A stretch of 64,000 nucleotides of DNA from Paenibacillus sp. (GCA_023512345.1 JAILZT010000001.1:354084-418083), one strand, 5' to 3'; shown: positions 51,207-60,211, counted from the first letter of the stretch. Program-made: numbers and translations. Notes: generated by a model not told the origin, from the letters alone.

Positions 51207-51665
51207 ATGAACGATCTAAAATACGAATTCTATATTGCAGCAGCACCGGAGAAAGTATGGGAAACCCTCATAATGCCTGAACACACGAAGCAAATCTACT
51301 ACGGAAGCATAATTCGTTCCAGCTTCAAAGAGGGCGAACTTTTGGAGTATATTGGGCCAGGTGCGGATGGAGATGAAACTCTTCATGTATTCGGTGAAAT
51401 ACTCGAGTACTCTCCCCAAAAAGCGCTGCGCTTCATCCATAAGGTCGGACCTTCTTATCTTAAGGGGGGCAAAAATTATGAATCCCGGATATCCTGGCTG
51501 CTTGTGCCGGTCGGGGGTTGTACCAAGCTGACGCTTATTCACAGTGACTGGCATCCTGAGGACCCCTCCTATGCTGCGAGTTCTAGCGCTTGGTGGCAGA
51601 TAATGAGTAATACTAAGACCCTTATTGAAACCGGAAAAACCCTTGATTTTGGCAGTTGGGAATAG
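51207..51665 (+). CDS. SRPBCC/AHSA1-domain protein
   Basis: 152 residues, with TAAGGAGG before ATG 51207. The START-like fold is seen as YEFYIAAAPEKVWETLIMPEH, YYGSIIRSSFKEGELLEYIG and KLTLIHSDW. The family (activator of Hsp90 ATPase homologues) binds hydrophobic ligands; its members often travel with small regulators, as here after the WYL gene. No specific role can be assigned. Confidence 0.82.
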   Translation: MNDLKYEFYIAAAPEKVWETLIMPEHTKQIYYGSIIRSSFKEGELLEYIGPGADGDETLHVFGEILEYSPQKALRFIHKVGPSYLKGGKNYESRISWLLVPVGGCTKLTLIHSDWHPEDPSYAASSSAWWQIMSNTKTLIETGKTLDFGSWE

Positions 51666-51895
51666 AGACTGTCTGCCTGGATGCCTTCAAACCTTTCCCC
51701 CTACTGAGGAGCAGTACCTTTGCTTTTCGGGCAGGGGATTTTTTTTGTATATTATTTTATTTTGCCCAAGGGAAACATTTTTGTTGCAGGGACAAAGTAT
51801 TTTACGTATACTACTATTGTGGCACACTACAAAATAATACTTTGAAATACAAAATAGTTTATAAACCAAACCATACATGAAAAGAGGGCGATCTT

Positions 51896-52150
51896 ATGAC
51901 TGGAACAAGTATCCCTTTGTCAGAGGCTGAGAACGGCAGTATGTTGCGCATTAGCGGCATTGAGGTTCAGGGTGTGCTAAGAAGAAGATTGCTTGACCTC
52001 GGATTTGTGGTCGGTAATGACGTAGAGGTCCTCCGGCGCAGCCCGCTTGGAGACCCCACCGCTTTTCGGGTAAGCAACACTACAATAGCCCTGCGCAGAG
52101 AAGAAAGCTCATTGATTTACGGAGAATTGATTGGAGGTGGAGAAGCATGA
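51896..52150 (+). CDS. feoA: Ferrous iron transport protein A
   Basis: 84 residues with the FeoA SH3-like fold: IPLSEAENGSMLRISGIEV, RRRLLDLGFVVGNDVEVLRR, GDPTAFRVSNTTIALRREE. GAGGG precedes the start. The ATGA overlap with the G-domain gene couples their translation. FeoA is a small cytoplasmic partner of FeoB. I found no clear Fur box in the 230 bases upstream, which also contain no gene. Confidence 0.92.
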   Translation: MTGTSIPLSEAENGSMLRISGIEVQGVLRRRLLDLGFVVGNDVEVLRRSPLGDPTAFRVSNTTIALRREESSLIYGELIGGGEA

Positions 52151-52878
52151 GCCATTTTACTGTAGCCTTTGCGGGCAATCCTAACACGGGTAAAAGTACA
52201 CTCTTTAATCTGTTGACCGGAATGCGCCAGCATACAGGCAATTGGGCGGGCAAAACAGTCATCACGGCCGAGGGTGAGTTCACTCACAAAGATCATGTGT
52301 ACCAAGCAGTTGATCTCCCTGGTACCTACTCGTTGTACTCTAATTCAGCCGATGAAGAAGCTGCTAGGGACTATATTATTTTTGAGCAGCCTGATGTTAC
52401 GCTGGTAGTTCTTGACGCTACGTCGCTTGAACGCAACCTTAACCTTGCCCTTCAGGTCCTGGAGATTACCGGGCGAGCTGTTGTCTGCATTAATCTGATT
52501 GATGAGGCTCGCAGACTAGGTATTGATATTAACCTGAAGGCTATTTCCAAAAGACTCGGGGTTCCCGTCGTTGCGATATCAGCACGCAATAAGATTGGTA
52601 TTGAGGCATTGCTGGATCAGGTGGAACGTGTCGCAACGGGGGTTTTTAAGGCCGAACCCCTCCACATTACTTACAACGATGAGATTGAAAAGGGTATTGC
52701 TCAGCTCCTGCCGATGGTAGAGCAAACCCTCGGTTCCAAATATCCTGCACGTTGGATTGCACTTCGTCTGCTGGACGGTGACGACAGCCTGCTTACTTCA
52801 CTCAAAGCGAACATCAATAGAAAAGCCATTTCTGGAGCAAAGGAGGTAATGGGTCATGGAGTCACCGCATACCACTAA
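52147..52878 (+). CDS. FeoB G-domain encoded as a separate protein
   Basis: 243 residues covering only the N-terminal GTPase of FeoB: G1 AGNPNTGKST, G2 region GNWAGKTV, G3 DLPGTYSLYS, and the G4 position reads CINLIDEA (family NLxD), then a helical GDI-like spacer. It ends in a TAA after VTAYH, before any membrane helix. The end overlaps the membrane-part gene by 23 bases, and AAAGGAGG for that gene lies inside this reading frame, so the split is built in rather than a sequencing error. Confidence 0.9.
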   Translation: MSHFTVAFAGNPNTGKSTLFNLLTGMRQHTGNWAGKTVITAEGEFTHKDHVYQAVDLPGTYSLYSNSADEEAARDYIIFEQPDVTLVVLDATSLERNLNLALQVLEITGRAVVCINLIDEARRLGIDINLKAISKRLGVPVVAISARNKIGIEALLDQVERVATGVFKAEPLHITYNDEIEKGIAQLLPMVEQTLGSKYPARWIALRLLDGDDSLLTSLKANINRKAISGAKEVMGHGVTAYH

Positions 52879-54265
52879 GGGACTTGACACTATGGACTCC
52901 CTGTTGTCGGCAGCGAAAAAGCTCGCTGACGGGGGATCGATTCGAGATGAGATTGTCAGCGGAATATATGGGGTATCCGCAGGAATCTGCAGTGATGCAG
53001 TAACCTACCGCGATAAGAAGAGACTAAAAAGCACTTATAAGCTTGATAATATTGTAACCTCAAAAATATGGGGTTTCCCCATCATGCTCGCCATATTAGG
53101 CGTAGTTTTTTGGATCACCATCGCCGGTGCCAATTATCCTTCAGGATGGCTCGCTTCCCTCTTTGGCTTCTTGGAAGGCTATCTTACCGCCGGCTTCCAA
53201 GCGGTGAATGCTCCAGACTGGCTGCATGGTGTACTTGTTCTTGGATTGTACCGGGGTACCTCATGGGTGATTAGCGTCATGCTGCCACCGATGTTAATAT
53301 TCTTCCCTGTCTTCGCGCTGCTGGAGAATTTCGGGTACCTGCCCCGCGTTGCTTTTAATATGGATCGCTTATTCAAAAAGTCAGGTGGACACGGCAAACA
53401 AGCTTTGACCATGTCGATGGGCTTCGGCTGTAATGCCGCAGCTATTCTCTCAACTCGTATTATAGAATCACCTCGGGAACGCATGCTGGCTATTTTGACC
53501 AATAATTTTGTACCTTGTAATGGCCGCTGGCCTACCCTGATTTTGCTATCATCGTTATTTATGGCTGGGGCAGCTACGACCGGAGCCCTTCGGACATTAG
53601 CGACTGCGTCCGTGCTGATGGGGTTAGTCCTGTTCGGTATTGTTGTCACTCTAACCGTCTCCTGGGTGATGTCCAAAACAGCGCTGCGCGGAGTTCCCAC
53701 ACATTATACGTTAGAGCTCCCACCGTATCGCCGCCCGCAAATCTGGAAGACCATACTTATTACCTCCAAGGAAAAATCGCTTAACGTACTAACCCGGGCT
53801 ATCATCGTTGCTGCTCCTGCTGGGATTATCACTTGGATGCTGGGCAATATTTTCGTTGGAGGAGATAGCGTCTTGAACCATATGGCCGCTTTTTTTGATC
53901 CTTTCGCTAACTTGCTCGGTATGGATGGTTTTATTATTATGGCCTTTATCCTAGGGCTTCCTGCGAATGAAATTGTGCTCCCTATTTTGCTTATGGGCTA
54001 TATGTCATCCGGAGCTATGGTCGATATCGAAGGACTTGGCAGCATTAAAGATATCTTTTTGGCCCAGGGTTGGACTTGGCTGACTGCTCTCAGCATGATG
54101 CTGTTCTCCTTGCTCCACTATCCGTGCGGCACCACTCTCATCAATATTTACAAGGAAACCAAAAGCATGAAATGGGCTGTGCTCTCCGCAGTCATTCCAC
54201 TCAGTATCGCTATAGCGGTTACCTTTACCGTCACCCAATTGGTCAGATTATTCGGCTGGGTGTAA
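52856..54265 (+). CDS. feoB: FeoB membrane permease part encoded as a separate protein
   Basis: 469 residues with the FeoB transport core: two Gate (nucleoside-recognition-like) regions with FFPVFALLENFGYLPRVAFN, GFGCNAAAILSTRIIES, NNFVPCNGRWPTLI and LGLPANEIVLPILLMGYMSS. It has the usual Cys residues of the iron path but no G-domain. It must work with the separate GTPase upstream to import ferrous iron. No feoC follows. Confidence 0.92.
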   Translation: MESPHTTKGLDTMDSLLSAAKKLADGGSIRDEIVSGIYGVSAGICSDAVTYRDKKRLKSTYKLDNIVTSKIWGFPIMLAILGVVFWITIAGANYPSGWLASLFGFLEGYLTAGFQAVNAPDWLHGVLVLGLYRGTSWVISVMLPPMLIFFPVFALLENFGYLPRVAFNMDRLFKKSGGHGKQALTMSMGFGCNAAAILSTRIIESPRERMLAILTNNFVPCNGRWPTLILLSSLFMAGAATTGALRTLATASVLMGLVLFGIVVTLTVSWVMSKTALRGVPTHYTLELPPYRRPQIWKTILITSKEKSLNVLTRAIIVAAPAGIITWMLGNIFVGGDSVLNHMAAFFDPFANLLGMDGFIIMAFILGLPANEIVLPILLMGYMSSGAMVDIEGLGSIKDIFLAQGWTWLTALSMMLFSLLHYPCGTTLINIYKETKSMKWAVLSAVIPLSIAIAVTFTVTQLVRLFGWV

Positions 54266-54332
54266 AAGTGGATCTATAAACCTAACCATAAACTTATCCA
54301 TATTCATAACTCTATGGTTACTCCCGCCTCAT

Positions 54333-54375
54333 AGACTTATATCCTTAGGCATGCCTAAGGATATAAGTCTTTTTC
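54333..54375. terminator. Perfect 38-bp palindromic terminator after feoB
   Basis: AGACTTATATCCTTAGGC (54333-54350) pairs perfectly with its complement at 54353-54370 and is followed by TTTTT on the plus strand. Confidence 0.92.
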
Positions 54376-54522
54376 GCTTTTGGGCTTTGGGCTCTGGGCT
54401 CTGGGCTGACCTACTTCTCTCCTTTTATTTCATTTCTTCATTCTTCGTTCTTCGTTCTTCACGTTGCTTCCATCGCTTCCGTTGTCATGGGGCGTCATCA
54501 TAGTCTCTTTGAACCTAATTAG

Positions 54523-54713
54523 AATTAGAGGGAAATGTTTCCTCTAATTCATCGAATAACACCTAAAAATCGTATTTAGCGGGAAATCCTCCCTATAAAA
54601 TATCCGTTTTAGCCTATTTTTAACTTATTACTCCTAATTAAAGGGACAAATTCCCTTTAATTTAGCTTTAAACAGTCTAAATGCTAAATTAGCGGTATGA
54701 TTTCCCTCTAATT
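54523..54713. repeat. Four copies of the AT-rich TTAGAGGGAAA palindrome, second locus
   Basis: Copies at 54523-54549, 54574-54601, 54635-54664 and 54686-54713, spaced 50-60 bp apart, like the set at 6487-6679. In the third copy both arms changed together (TTAAAGGGA with TCCCTTTAA), so pairing is kept. Confidence 0.75.
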
Positions 54714-54766
54714 CTTAATGTTACTCTCCTATTAAATCTCTTGAATGATTTCAGTCGCAAATGAGG

Positions 54767-55140
54767 TGTGTGTTGGCGTAGGCGATGTCCGACTGGTGAA
54801 GAGTAATGTACGTTGGCGTGGGCGATGTTCGACTGGTATAGAGTAATGTGTGTTGGCTGGGCGATGTTCGACTGGTGAAGCGTAATGTGTTCAGTGTTGG
54901 CGTGGGCGATGTTCGACTGGTGATGAGTAATGTGTGTTGGTGTAGGCGATGTTCGACTGGTATAGAGTAATCTGTGTTGGCGTGAGCGATGTTCGATTGG
55001 TGAAAAGTAATATGTGCTGGGGTGGGCGATGTCCGACTGGTGAAGAGTAATGTGTGTTAGCGTAGGCGATGTTCGACTGGTGAATGGTATGTGCATTAGT
55101 CGTGAGCGATGTTCGAAATGCGAAGATTAGTGAGCATTGG
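54767..55140. repeat. Tandem array of nine ~40-bp units
   Basis: Each unit contains GGCGATGTTCGACTGGT with few changes; cores begin near 54782, 54822, 54861, 54906, 54946, 54986, 55026, 55066 and 55106. The period is 40 bp with single 39- and 45-bp units, so the units are contiguous without spacers. The last copy is the most decayed. Confidence 0.85.
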
Positions 55141-55373
55141 CCATACGGTCTGGCGTTCCCCGTCCCAGTCCCCCTTCTCCCTTCTCCCTTCTCCCTCCTC
55201 CCCGATCCAGTCTGCGGTATAACATCCATTGATACAGTGTGGCATTCCAAGCCAAGCACCATCTGAGAAACGGGCGAATACATTAGGCATAGGCTGATAA
55301 ACACTAATAGGTAGCAATTAAATTCTGCTGCTAACGGCAGCTATAGGAGTATTGAAAAGGAGAGGAGCAAGTG

Positions 55374-56057
55374 ATGGCAGTTAAGCTTTATCAGGGGCAC
55401 TCTCCCCATTTGCCATATGCCGAAGTGAACGTTGTCATCGATGTCATACGGGCCTTTACCTTTGCCCACTATGCTTTTATTCGAGGGGTAAAAGAGATTC
55501 TGCTTGCCGGGACAACCGATTCCGCATTTCAAATGAAGGAAGAACACCCTGAATACATGCTGGCAGGAGAAAAAAACGGACTGCATATCGCCGGGTTTGA
55601 TCTCGATAACTCTCCGGTAAGCCTTCTTGGAGCAGACCTGCTTGGAAAGACACTTGTCCAGATGACTACCAATGGTGTGAAGGCTACACTGAATGCACTA
55701 CATGCGCAGCATGTGTTCGTCACCGGTTTTTCGAATGCAAGAACAACGGCAGAGCACATTCTAACAACCTTTGGCGCTCATCAAAATATCCAAATTATTG
55801 CTTCCCATCCTACCGGAGATGAAGATCTAGCCTGCGCAGAGTATATGAAAGCCATAGTTGAAAACCGAGATAGCCATCCGGCCCCAATCGCATCAAGAAT
55901 ACAAACATCAGAGGCTGCGCATAAATTTTACGATGTGAACAGGCCAGAATTCAGGAGTGGAGATATTGAGCTATGTCTCGAAGAATTGAACACTCCCTAT
56001 GTGATGAAAGTAAGCCAAAAAAATAATTCACCAAGGATTGTGAGGGTTGACCTGTGA
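55374..56057 (+). CDS. 2-phosphosulfolactate phosphatase (ComB family, YitC-like)
   Basis: 227 residues from ATG 55374 (GGAGAGGAG upstream; a GTG precedes it directly). The ComB fold shows VVIDVIRAFTFAHYAF (DV(I/L)RA(F/S)T core), LAGEKNGLHIAGFDLDNSP and MTTNGVKATLNAL (TNG motif). It dephosphorylates 2-phospho-3-sulfolactate to 3-sulfolactate, a compound accumulated in Bacillus spores. The start of the synthase gene overlaps its stop (GTGA). Confidence 0.88.
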   Translation: MAVKLYQGHSPHLPYAEVNVVIDVIRAFTFAHYAFIRGVKEILLAGTTDSAFQMKEEHPEYMLAGEKNGLHIAGFDLDNSPVSLLGADLLGKTLVQMTTNGVKATLNALHAQHVFVTGFSNARTTAEHILTTFGAHQNIQIIASHPTGDEDLACAEYMKAIVENRDSHPAPIASRIQTSEAAHKFYDVNRPEFRSGDIELCLEELNTPYVMKVSQKNNSPRIVRVDL

Positions 56058-56869
56058 TTGATACTGGACTTAACCTGCCCGAAAGAAGCAGCAAACCGAG
56101 AGTACACGGCATTACCGCACTGATTGATACCGGCGTCCCTTTGCAGTTTTTTCAAGATACCATTCTAAGCTCAGGTCAATATATCGACTATGTAAAGTTT
56201 GGTTGGGGAACCTCAGTGGTAACCAAGCATTTGGAACAAAAAATAGCCTGTCTGCAAGAAAACGGGATCGATTTCTTTTTTGGCGGAACCTTATTCGAGA
56301 AATTTGTAAGCCAACATAAGGTGAGTGACTTCGAAAGGTATCTCCGTAAGTACAACTGTAAATATATCGAGATATCCAATGGAACGCTGGACATGACTAA
56401 CAAGGAGAAGGCCCTTTATATCAAGGATTTCTCCAAAGACTATATCATCTTTAGTGAAGTGGGGGCTAAAGACAACTCCAAGGCTCAGCAGCAGGATGCT
56501 TCAGAATGGGTCGAATGGATTTTGGAAGATTTAGAAGCGGGATCCGAAAGGGTAATAACGGAAGCCAGGGAAAGTGGCACTAGCGGGATATGTCTGGATA
56601 CCGGGGAAATGAGATTGGAAATTATCGATAACATTATAGAAACCGGAATTGATTTGCAGAAAATCATTTTTGAAGCTCCCTCCAAAAAACTGCAAACCGC
56701 TTTTATCCACCTCGCTGGCCCCAACGTGAACCTGGCTAATATCTCCTTCGCAGACCCGATCCCTCTGGAGACTTTAAGACTCGGGCTTAGATCGGATACT
56801 TTTAACTTAAAGTGTAAAGAAACTGAATCGTATGCATTTGTTTCGGGGATCCACTTGCCTTCCGTTTAA
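56054..56869 (+). CDS. Phosphosulfolactate synthase (ComA family, YitD-like)
   Basis: 271 residues from GTG 56054. The TIM-barrel family shows GITALIDTGVPLQFFQDTIL, YVKFGWGTS, FFFGGTLFEKF, IEISNGTLDM and FEAPSKKLQTAFI. It joins sulfite to phosphoenolpyruvate to make phosphosulfolactate. Together with the preceding phosphatase this is a complete two-step route to sulfolactate. It converges with the MocR gene, sharing four bases. Confidence 0.9.
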   Translation: MIDTGLNLPERSSKPRVHGITALIDTGVPLQFFQDTILSSGQYIDYVKFGWGTSVVTKHLEQKIACLQENGIDFFFGGTLFEKFVSQHKVSDFERYLRKYNCKYIEISNGTLDMTNKEKALYIKDFSKDYIIFSEVGAKDNSKAQQQDASEWVEWILEDLEAGSERVITEARESGTSGICLDTGEMRLEIIDNIIETGIDLQKIIFEAPSKKLQTAFIHLAGPNVNLANISFADPIPLETLRLGLRSDTFNLKCKETESYAFVSGIHLPSV

Positions 56870-58284
56870 GGTTGCAGACTCGCCGCAGCTGCTCGCAATA
56901 ACCGCATCCCTTCCCGCAGCTGGCCTTCATTTGCAAAAGAATAACTTAGACGGATCCAAGATTTCATTTCACCCAGCGGATCGAGTATCTCGCCTGGAAC
57001 AAAGGCCACCGACTGTGCCATGCATACTCGGAATAAGGCCTCCACCGAGATCTCCTCCGGCAGCTTCACCCACAGATTCAATCCCCCTTGCGGAGCCGTC
57101 CATTCCCAACCTGCCGCCGTCAGTTCTTCCTCCATAATCTCCTTATGAACCTGCAGCGCAATTCTCAGCTTCCCAAGATGCTGCTGCAGGCGTGGAGATG
57201 TGTAGTAATGGAGGAAGATTTTTTGATTAAGCAGGGGTGTTCCGTTATCCGCCAAGGATTTAGCCGTGATCAACCGCTCCATGAAGGGATAGCGGCAAGC
57301 CACCGCACAAATCCGCAGACCGGGGGCTACATACTTGCTAAAGCTGCTGATGTAAATCACCCAGCCCTCTGTATCGTACGCAAAAAACGGCGGCGGCGGC
57401 TCCTCCTCAAAATACATATCACGAAACGGATCATCCTCCACCAACAGGCAGCGATAGCGTTCAGCCAGTTCAACCAACAGCTTGCGCTGGCGCACTGGAA
57501 CCGTATATCCGGTTGGGTTGTGGTGGGTGGGATTTATGTAAAACATCCGCGGCTTATACTTTGCCATCAACGCTTCCACCTTCTCCAGATCATAACCATC
57601 TGGAGTAATATCAACTGGGACAATCCTCGCTCCCTCACGCTTAAAAATTTCCATAGCGACGCTGTAAGTCGGTCGTTCCACAAGCACCGTATCCATAGGA
57701 CCAAGCACTATTTTGGCGATCAGATTAATGGCCTGCTGCGCACCTGAAGTAATCAACAGCTCCTCTGGCGACAGCTGCAGCCGGTGATGATCCCTGAAAT
57801 GCTGGCTCAGTGTCTCCCGCAGTTCCTCATCCCCCTGTACGGTGGAGTAGGTTCCCATGACCTTTGGATAGAGATCGAACACTTTTTTTACATAATCGGA
57901 TAAATACAGATTCGGCAGCAGATTAGGATCAATGAGGGCCTGTGAGAACTGGTACTTGGCAGGTATACGCTGAATATCCGAGAGAGGGTTCGTAAGCAAA
58001 TAGGACGATACTATCGCATTCTCCTCAAAATCAGTCGTAAGCCTGTTACCCGGAGATACATAATAGCCCGACTTATCCTTTACATATACTTTCCCGTCCT
58101 CTTTCAGCTGTTTATATGCTTTGAATACCGTCAGCCGGTGTACCTGTACCTCTTCAGCTAACAGCCGAATGGATGGCAGCTTATCGTGCGCGCTCCACTC
58201 CCCCCGTTCTATGCGATTGGTTATGAAATCATATACCTGCCGGAACAATGGATGCGTCTGTGAGTCTTCGACTGGCCTTTTCAT
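56866..58284 (-). CDS. MocR-type regulator: GntR winged helix fused to PLP aminotransferase fold
   Basis: 472 residues. Residues about 10-80 are a GntR winged helix (KLPSIRLLAEEVQVHRLTVF, YVKDKSGYYV). Residues about 120-470 are an aminotransferase class I/II fold with pyridoxal-phosphate lysine in YISSFSKYVAPGLRI, plus NPTHHNPTG and LLVEDDPFRD. MocR proteins use PLP or an amino-acid aldimine as effector. It is divergent from an EamA exporter, whose gene it most likely controls. Confidence 0.92.
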   Translation of the reverse strand: MKRPVEDSQTHPLFRQVYDFITNRIERGEWSAHDKLPSIRLLAEEVQVHRLTVFKAYKQLKEDGKVYVKDKSGYYVSPGNRLTTDFEENAIVSSYLLTNPLSDIQRIPAKYQFSQALIDPNLLPNLYLSDYVKKVFDLYPKVMGTYSTVQGDEELRETLSQHFRDHHRLQLSPEELLITSGAQQAINLIAKIVLGPMDTVLVERPTYSVAMEIFKREGARIVPVDITPDGYDLEKVEALMAKYKPRMFYINPTHHNPTGYTVPVRQRKLLVELAERYRCLLVEDDPFRDMYFEEEPPPPFFAYDTEGWVIYISSFSKYVAPGLRICAVACRYPFMERLITAKSLADNGTPLLNQKIFLHYYTSPRLQQHLGKLRIALQVHKEIMEEELTAAGWEWTAPQGGLNLWVKLPEEISVEALFRVCMAQSVAFVPGEILDPLGEMKSWIRLSYSFANEGQLREGMRLLRAAAASLQP

Positions 58285-58372
58285 ATTTCACAACCCCTTC
58301 TATGTAGAATCAGCGTATTTCCCACGCTTCCTTCACCACTCATTTTGTTATATTGTACACGAATTCGAATCC

Positions 58373-58402
58373 TATCTGTTCTACTGTAAATAATCTGTTC
58401 TA
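58373..58402. promoter_or_regulatory. Direct repeat, candidate MocR operator
   Basis: ATCTGTTCTA occurs at 58374-58383 and again at 58393-58402, 19 bp apart start to start, on the same strand in the 171-base gap between the MocR gene and the EamA gene. MocR regulators such as GabR and PdxR are known to bind direct repeats. Confidence 0.5.
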
Positions 58403-58455
58403 TTACCTCCCCTATATGATTAACGGAATACTTTGCTGCTAAAGGGGAACTGAAA

Positions 58456-59382
58456 ATGATATTTTTGGCTTATAGTTTGGTTTGTTTAATCTTTGCTACG
58501 ACCTTTCTCGCGATAAAAATCGGCGTGGATGCAGGGCTGCCCCCTTTTTTCTCGGCCGGATTACGTTTCTTTCTTGCAGGGTCTGTTCTATTTCTATGGA
58601 TGGTCTGGAAGCGTAAAGTGAACTTTTCTCTGCTGCTGCGCAAAGAAATGCTGATCACTGGTACTGCGCTCACGTTCGGAACCTTTTCAGCTCTGTACTG
58701 GGCGGAACAATATGTATCCTCAGGACTTGCAGCGGTGCTGTCTGCTACCGGACCGATTATGATTCTGCTGCTGCAAACTATTTTTTTACGGCAAAAATCA
58801 CCTACCCACTCCCTATATGGCTGCCTAATCGGCTTTGTGGGTGTACTTATCCTGGTTCTGCCCAACCTTTCATTGGATGTCTCATCCCTGTGGGTGATCG
58901 GCTGCGTCGTTATTCTAATCGGTGAACTCGGTTACGCATCAGGAACGCTCTATTCCAAAAAGGTGATCGCTACCTTCCCGAAGGTTTCCCCCATCGCCTT
59001 AAATGCAGCGCAAATGATGTATGGCGGAGCGTTAATGCTGGTGTTGTCTCTGTTCACGGAAAAAGTACATGTTGACTCTCTTCTCTCCTTCAAGGCTGCT
59101 GGCTCACTGCTCTATCTGATTGTTATTGGTTCCATGGTTGGTCATAGCCTGTATTACTGGCTCGTTGCCAAGACCAATCCGGTCTTTCCGGCTACCTGGC
59201 TGTATGTCTCTCCTCCTCTTGCTGTTGGTGTGGGCGTGCTCTTCTACAATGAAGCTATCTCATGGGTTACTCTCCTTGGCGTAGCTACGATCATTGTGGG
59301 TACAGTCCTTGTAAATGGCAGTGCCTTGAAGCAATTAATCCAAAGACCACGTCTAAACGTTCAATTATCCAAAAAAAACTGA
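58456..59382 (+). CDS. EamA/DMT-family transporter
   Basis: 308 residues with ten membrane helices in two EamA repeats (residues about 5-135 and 150-290): VCLIFATTFLAIKIGVDAGLPP, YWAEQYVSSGLAAVLSATGPI and YWLVAKTNPVFPATWLYVSP. The family exports amino acids and metabolites. AAAGGGGA precedes ATG 58456. Pairing with the divergent MocR gene suggests a substrate linked to an amino compound. Confidence 0.9.
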   Translation: MIFLAYSLVCLIFATTFLAIKIGVDAGLPPFFSAGLRFFLAGSVLFLWMVWKRKVNFSLLLRKEMLITGTALTFGTFSALYWAEQYVSSGLAAVLSATGPIMILLLQTIFLRQKSPTHSLYGCLIGFVGVLILVLPNLSLDVSSLWVIGCVVILIGELGYASGTLYSKKVIATFPKVSPIALNAAQMMYGGALMLVLSLFTEKVHVDSLLSFKAAGSLLYLIVIGSMVGHSLYYWLVAKTNPVFPATWLYVSPPLAVGVGVLFYNEAISWVTLLGVATIIVGTVLVNGSALKQLIQRPRLNVQLSKKN

Positions 59383-59399
59383 TATAGTACGTACTATAT
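59382..59399. promoter_or_regulatory. Perfect 18-bp palindrome ahead of ccpN
   Basis: ATATAGTACGTACTATAT begins at the last base of the EamA stop codon and lies 150 bases before the ccpN start. It has no T-run and only a short stem, so an operator is more likely than a terminator. Confidence 0.45.
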
Positions 59400-59548
59400 G
59401 TTGCATTAATGGTCATAATTGCGTATTATATAACCAATAAAGGAAATAAGTGCTCTAATAAGAGTCATATATGAAAGGGGGAACTGGCAATCGGTACTCC
59501 TTTTCAACAAAGGAATGCCTTTATGTATCCGGAAAGTGGAGGGAACTT

Positions 59549-60193
59549 GTGATCGAACTGACATCCCGTCAAGTGCAAATTATCGATATTGTGAAAAAAA
59601 GAGCTCCGATCACCGGAGAACAGATTGCAGAGAGCCTGCATCTCAGCCGGCCAACCATCCGCTCTGATCTGTCTGTACTGGTTATGCTTGAGTATATTGA
59701 CGCCAAACCAAAGGTCGGTTATTTTCTCGGCAAAAAATCTTCACCTGGTCTAGGCAGCGGATATCTGCTTCAGGAAACGAAGGTTAAAGATATTCAAAGT
59801 GTGCCTATTATTATTCGCGAGACAACGACCATTCAAGATGCAGTAGTCACCCTTTTCCTACAGGATGTGGGCACACTCATTATTTGCGATGAAGATGGCA
59901 AGCTGGCGGGTGTAGCTTCCCGTAAAGATTTTTTGAAGGTAACCCTTGGGAATCCCAGTGCAGCGTCCATGCCTGTTAGTATGGTCATGACGCGCCAACC
60001 GAAAGTAGTAACGGTGTTTCCTGATGAGACAGTACTTGATGCTGCACATAAAATGATTTTTCATGAGGTAGACAGTTTGCCGGTGGTTGTTCCCTGCAAT
60101 GTGGAGGGTGCCGGCACTAAGCTGGACGTAGTAGGGCGCCTGACGAAAACTTCCATCGTAAAACTTCTCCTCGATCTAGAAACCAGAGGATAA
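59549..60193 (+). CDS. ccpN: CcpN-type transcriptional repressor of gluconeogenesis (HTH plus two CBS domains)
   Basis: 214 residues from GTG 59549, which has GGAGGG five bases upstream and makes the protein the same length as B. subtilis CcpN/YqzB; an ATG at 59471 lacks a good site. The winged helix is IELTSRQVQIIDIVKKRAPI followed by LHLSRPTIRSDLSVL. Two CBS domains follow (QDVGTLIICDEDGKLAGVAS and HEVDSLPVVV...VVGRLTKT). In B. subtilis CcpN represses gapB and pckA in glucose and senses the ATP/ADP state. It heads an operon with ppsR and glpX. Confidence 0.92.
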   Translation: MIELTSRQVQIIDIVKKRAPITGEQIAESLHLSRPTIRSDLSVLVMLEYIDAKPKVGYFLGKKSSPGLGSGYLLQETKVKDIQSVPIIIRETTTIQDAVVTLFLQDVGTLIICDEDGKLAGVASRKDFLKVTLGNPSAASMPVSMVMTRQPKVVTVFPDETVLDAAHKMIFHEVDSLPVVVPCNVEGAGTKLDVVGRLTKTSIVKLLLDLETRG

Positions 60194-60211
60194 CAGGAGG
60201 AACCAAACAGT

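Larger units (their letters stand above)
54266..55373. other. 1.1-kb gene-free interval with two repeat families
   Basis: After the feo terminator there are GGGCTCT direct repeats (about 54385-54410), a T/C-rich stretch, four AT-rich palindromes (54523-54713), a nine-copy 40-bp tandem array (54767-55140) and a CCCTTCTCCCTTCTCC tract (about 55160-55205). Open frames on the minus strand across the array (54689-55096, 54891-55304) are repeat translations without ribosome binding sites. Confidence 0.8.

Noticed and set aside
52147..54265. Frameshift or sequencing error in feoB
   Set aside because: A strong ribosome binding site precedes the second part and both parts begin and end at domain borders.
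54767..55140. CRISPR array
   Set aside because: Units are contiguous 40-bp copies without unique spacers, and no cas genes are present.
54689..55304. Protein-coding repeat genes on the minus strand
   Set aside because: The open frames are the 40-bp repeat read in changing phase, without ribosome binding sites or recognisable domains.
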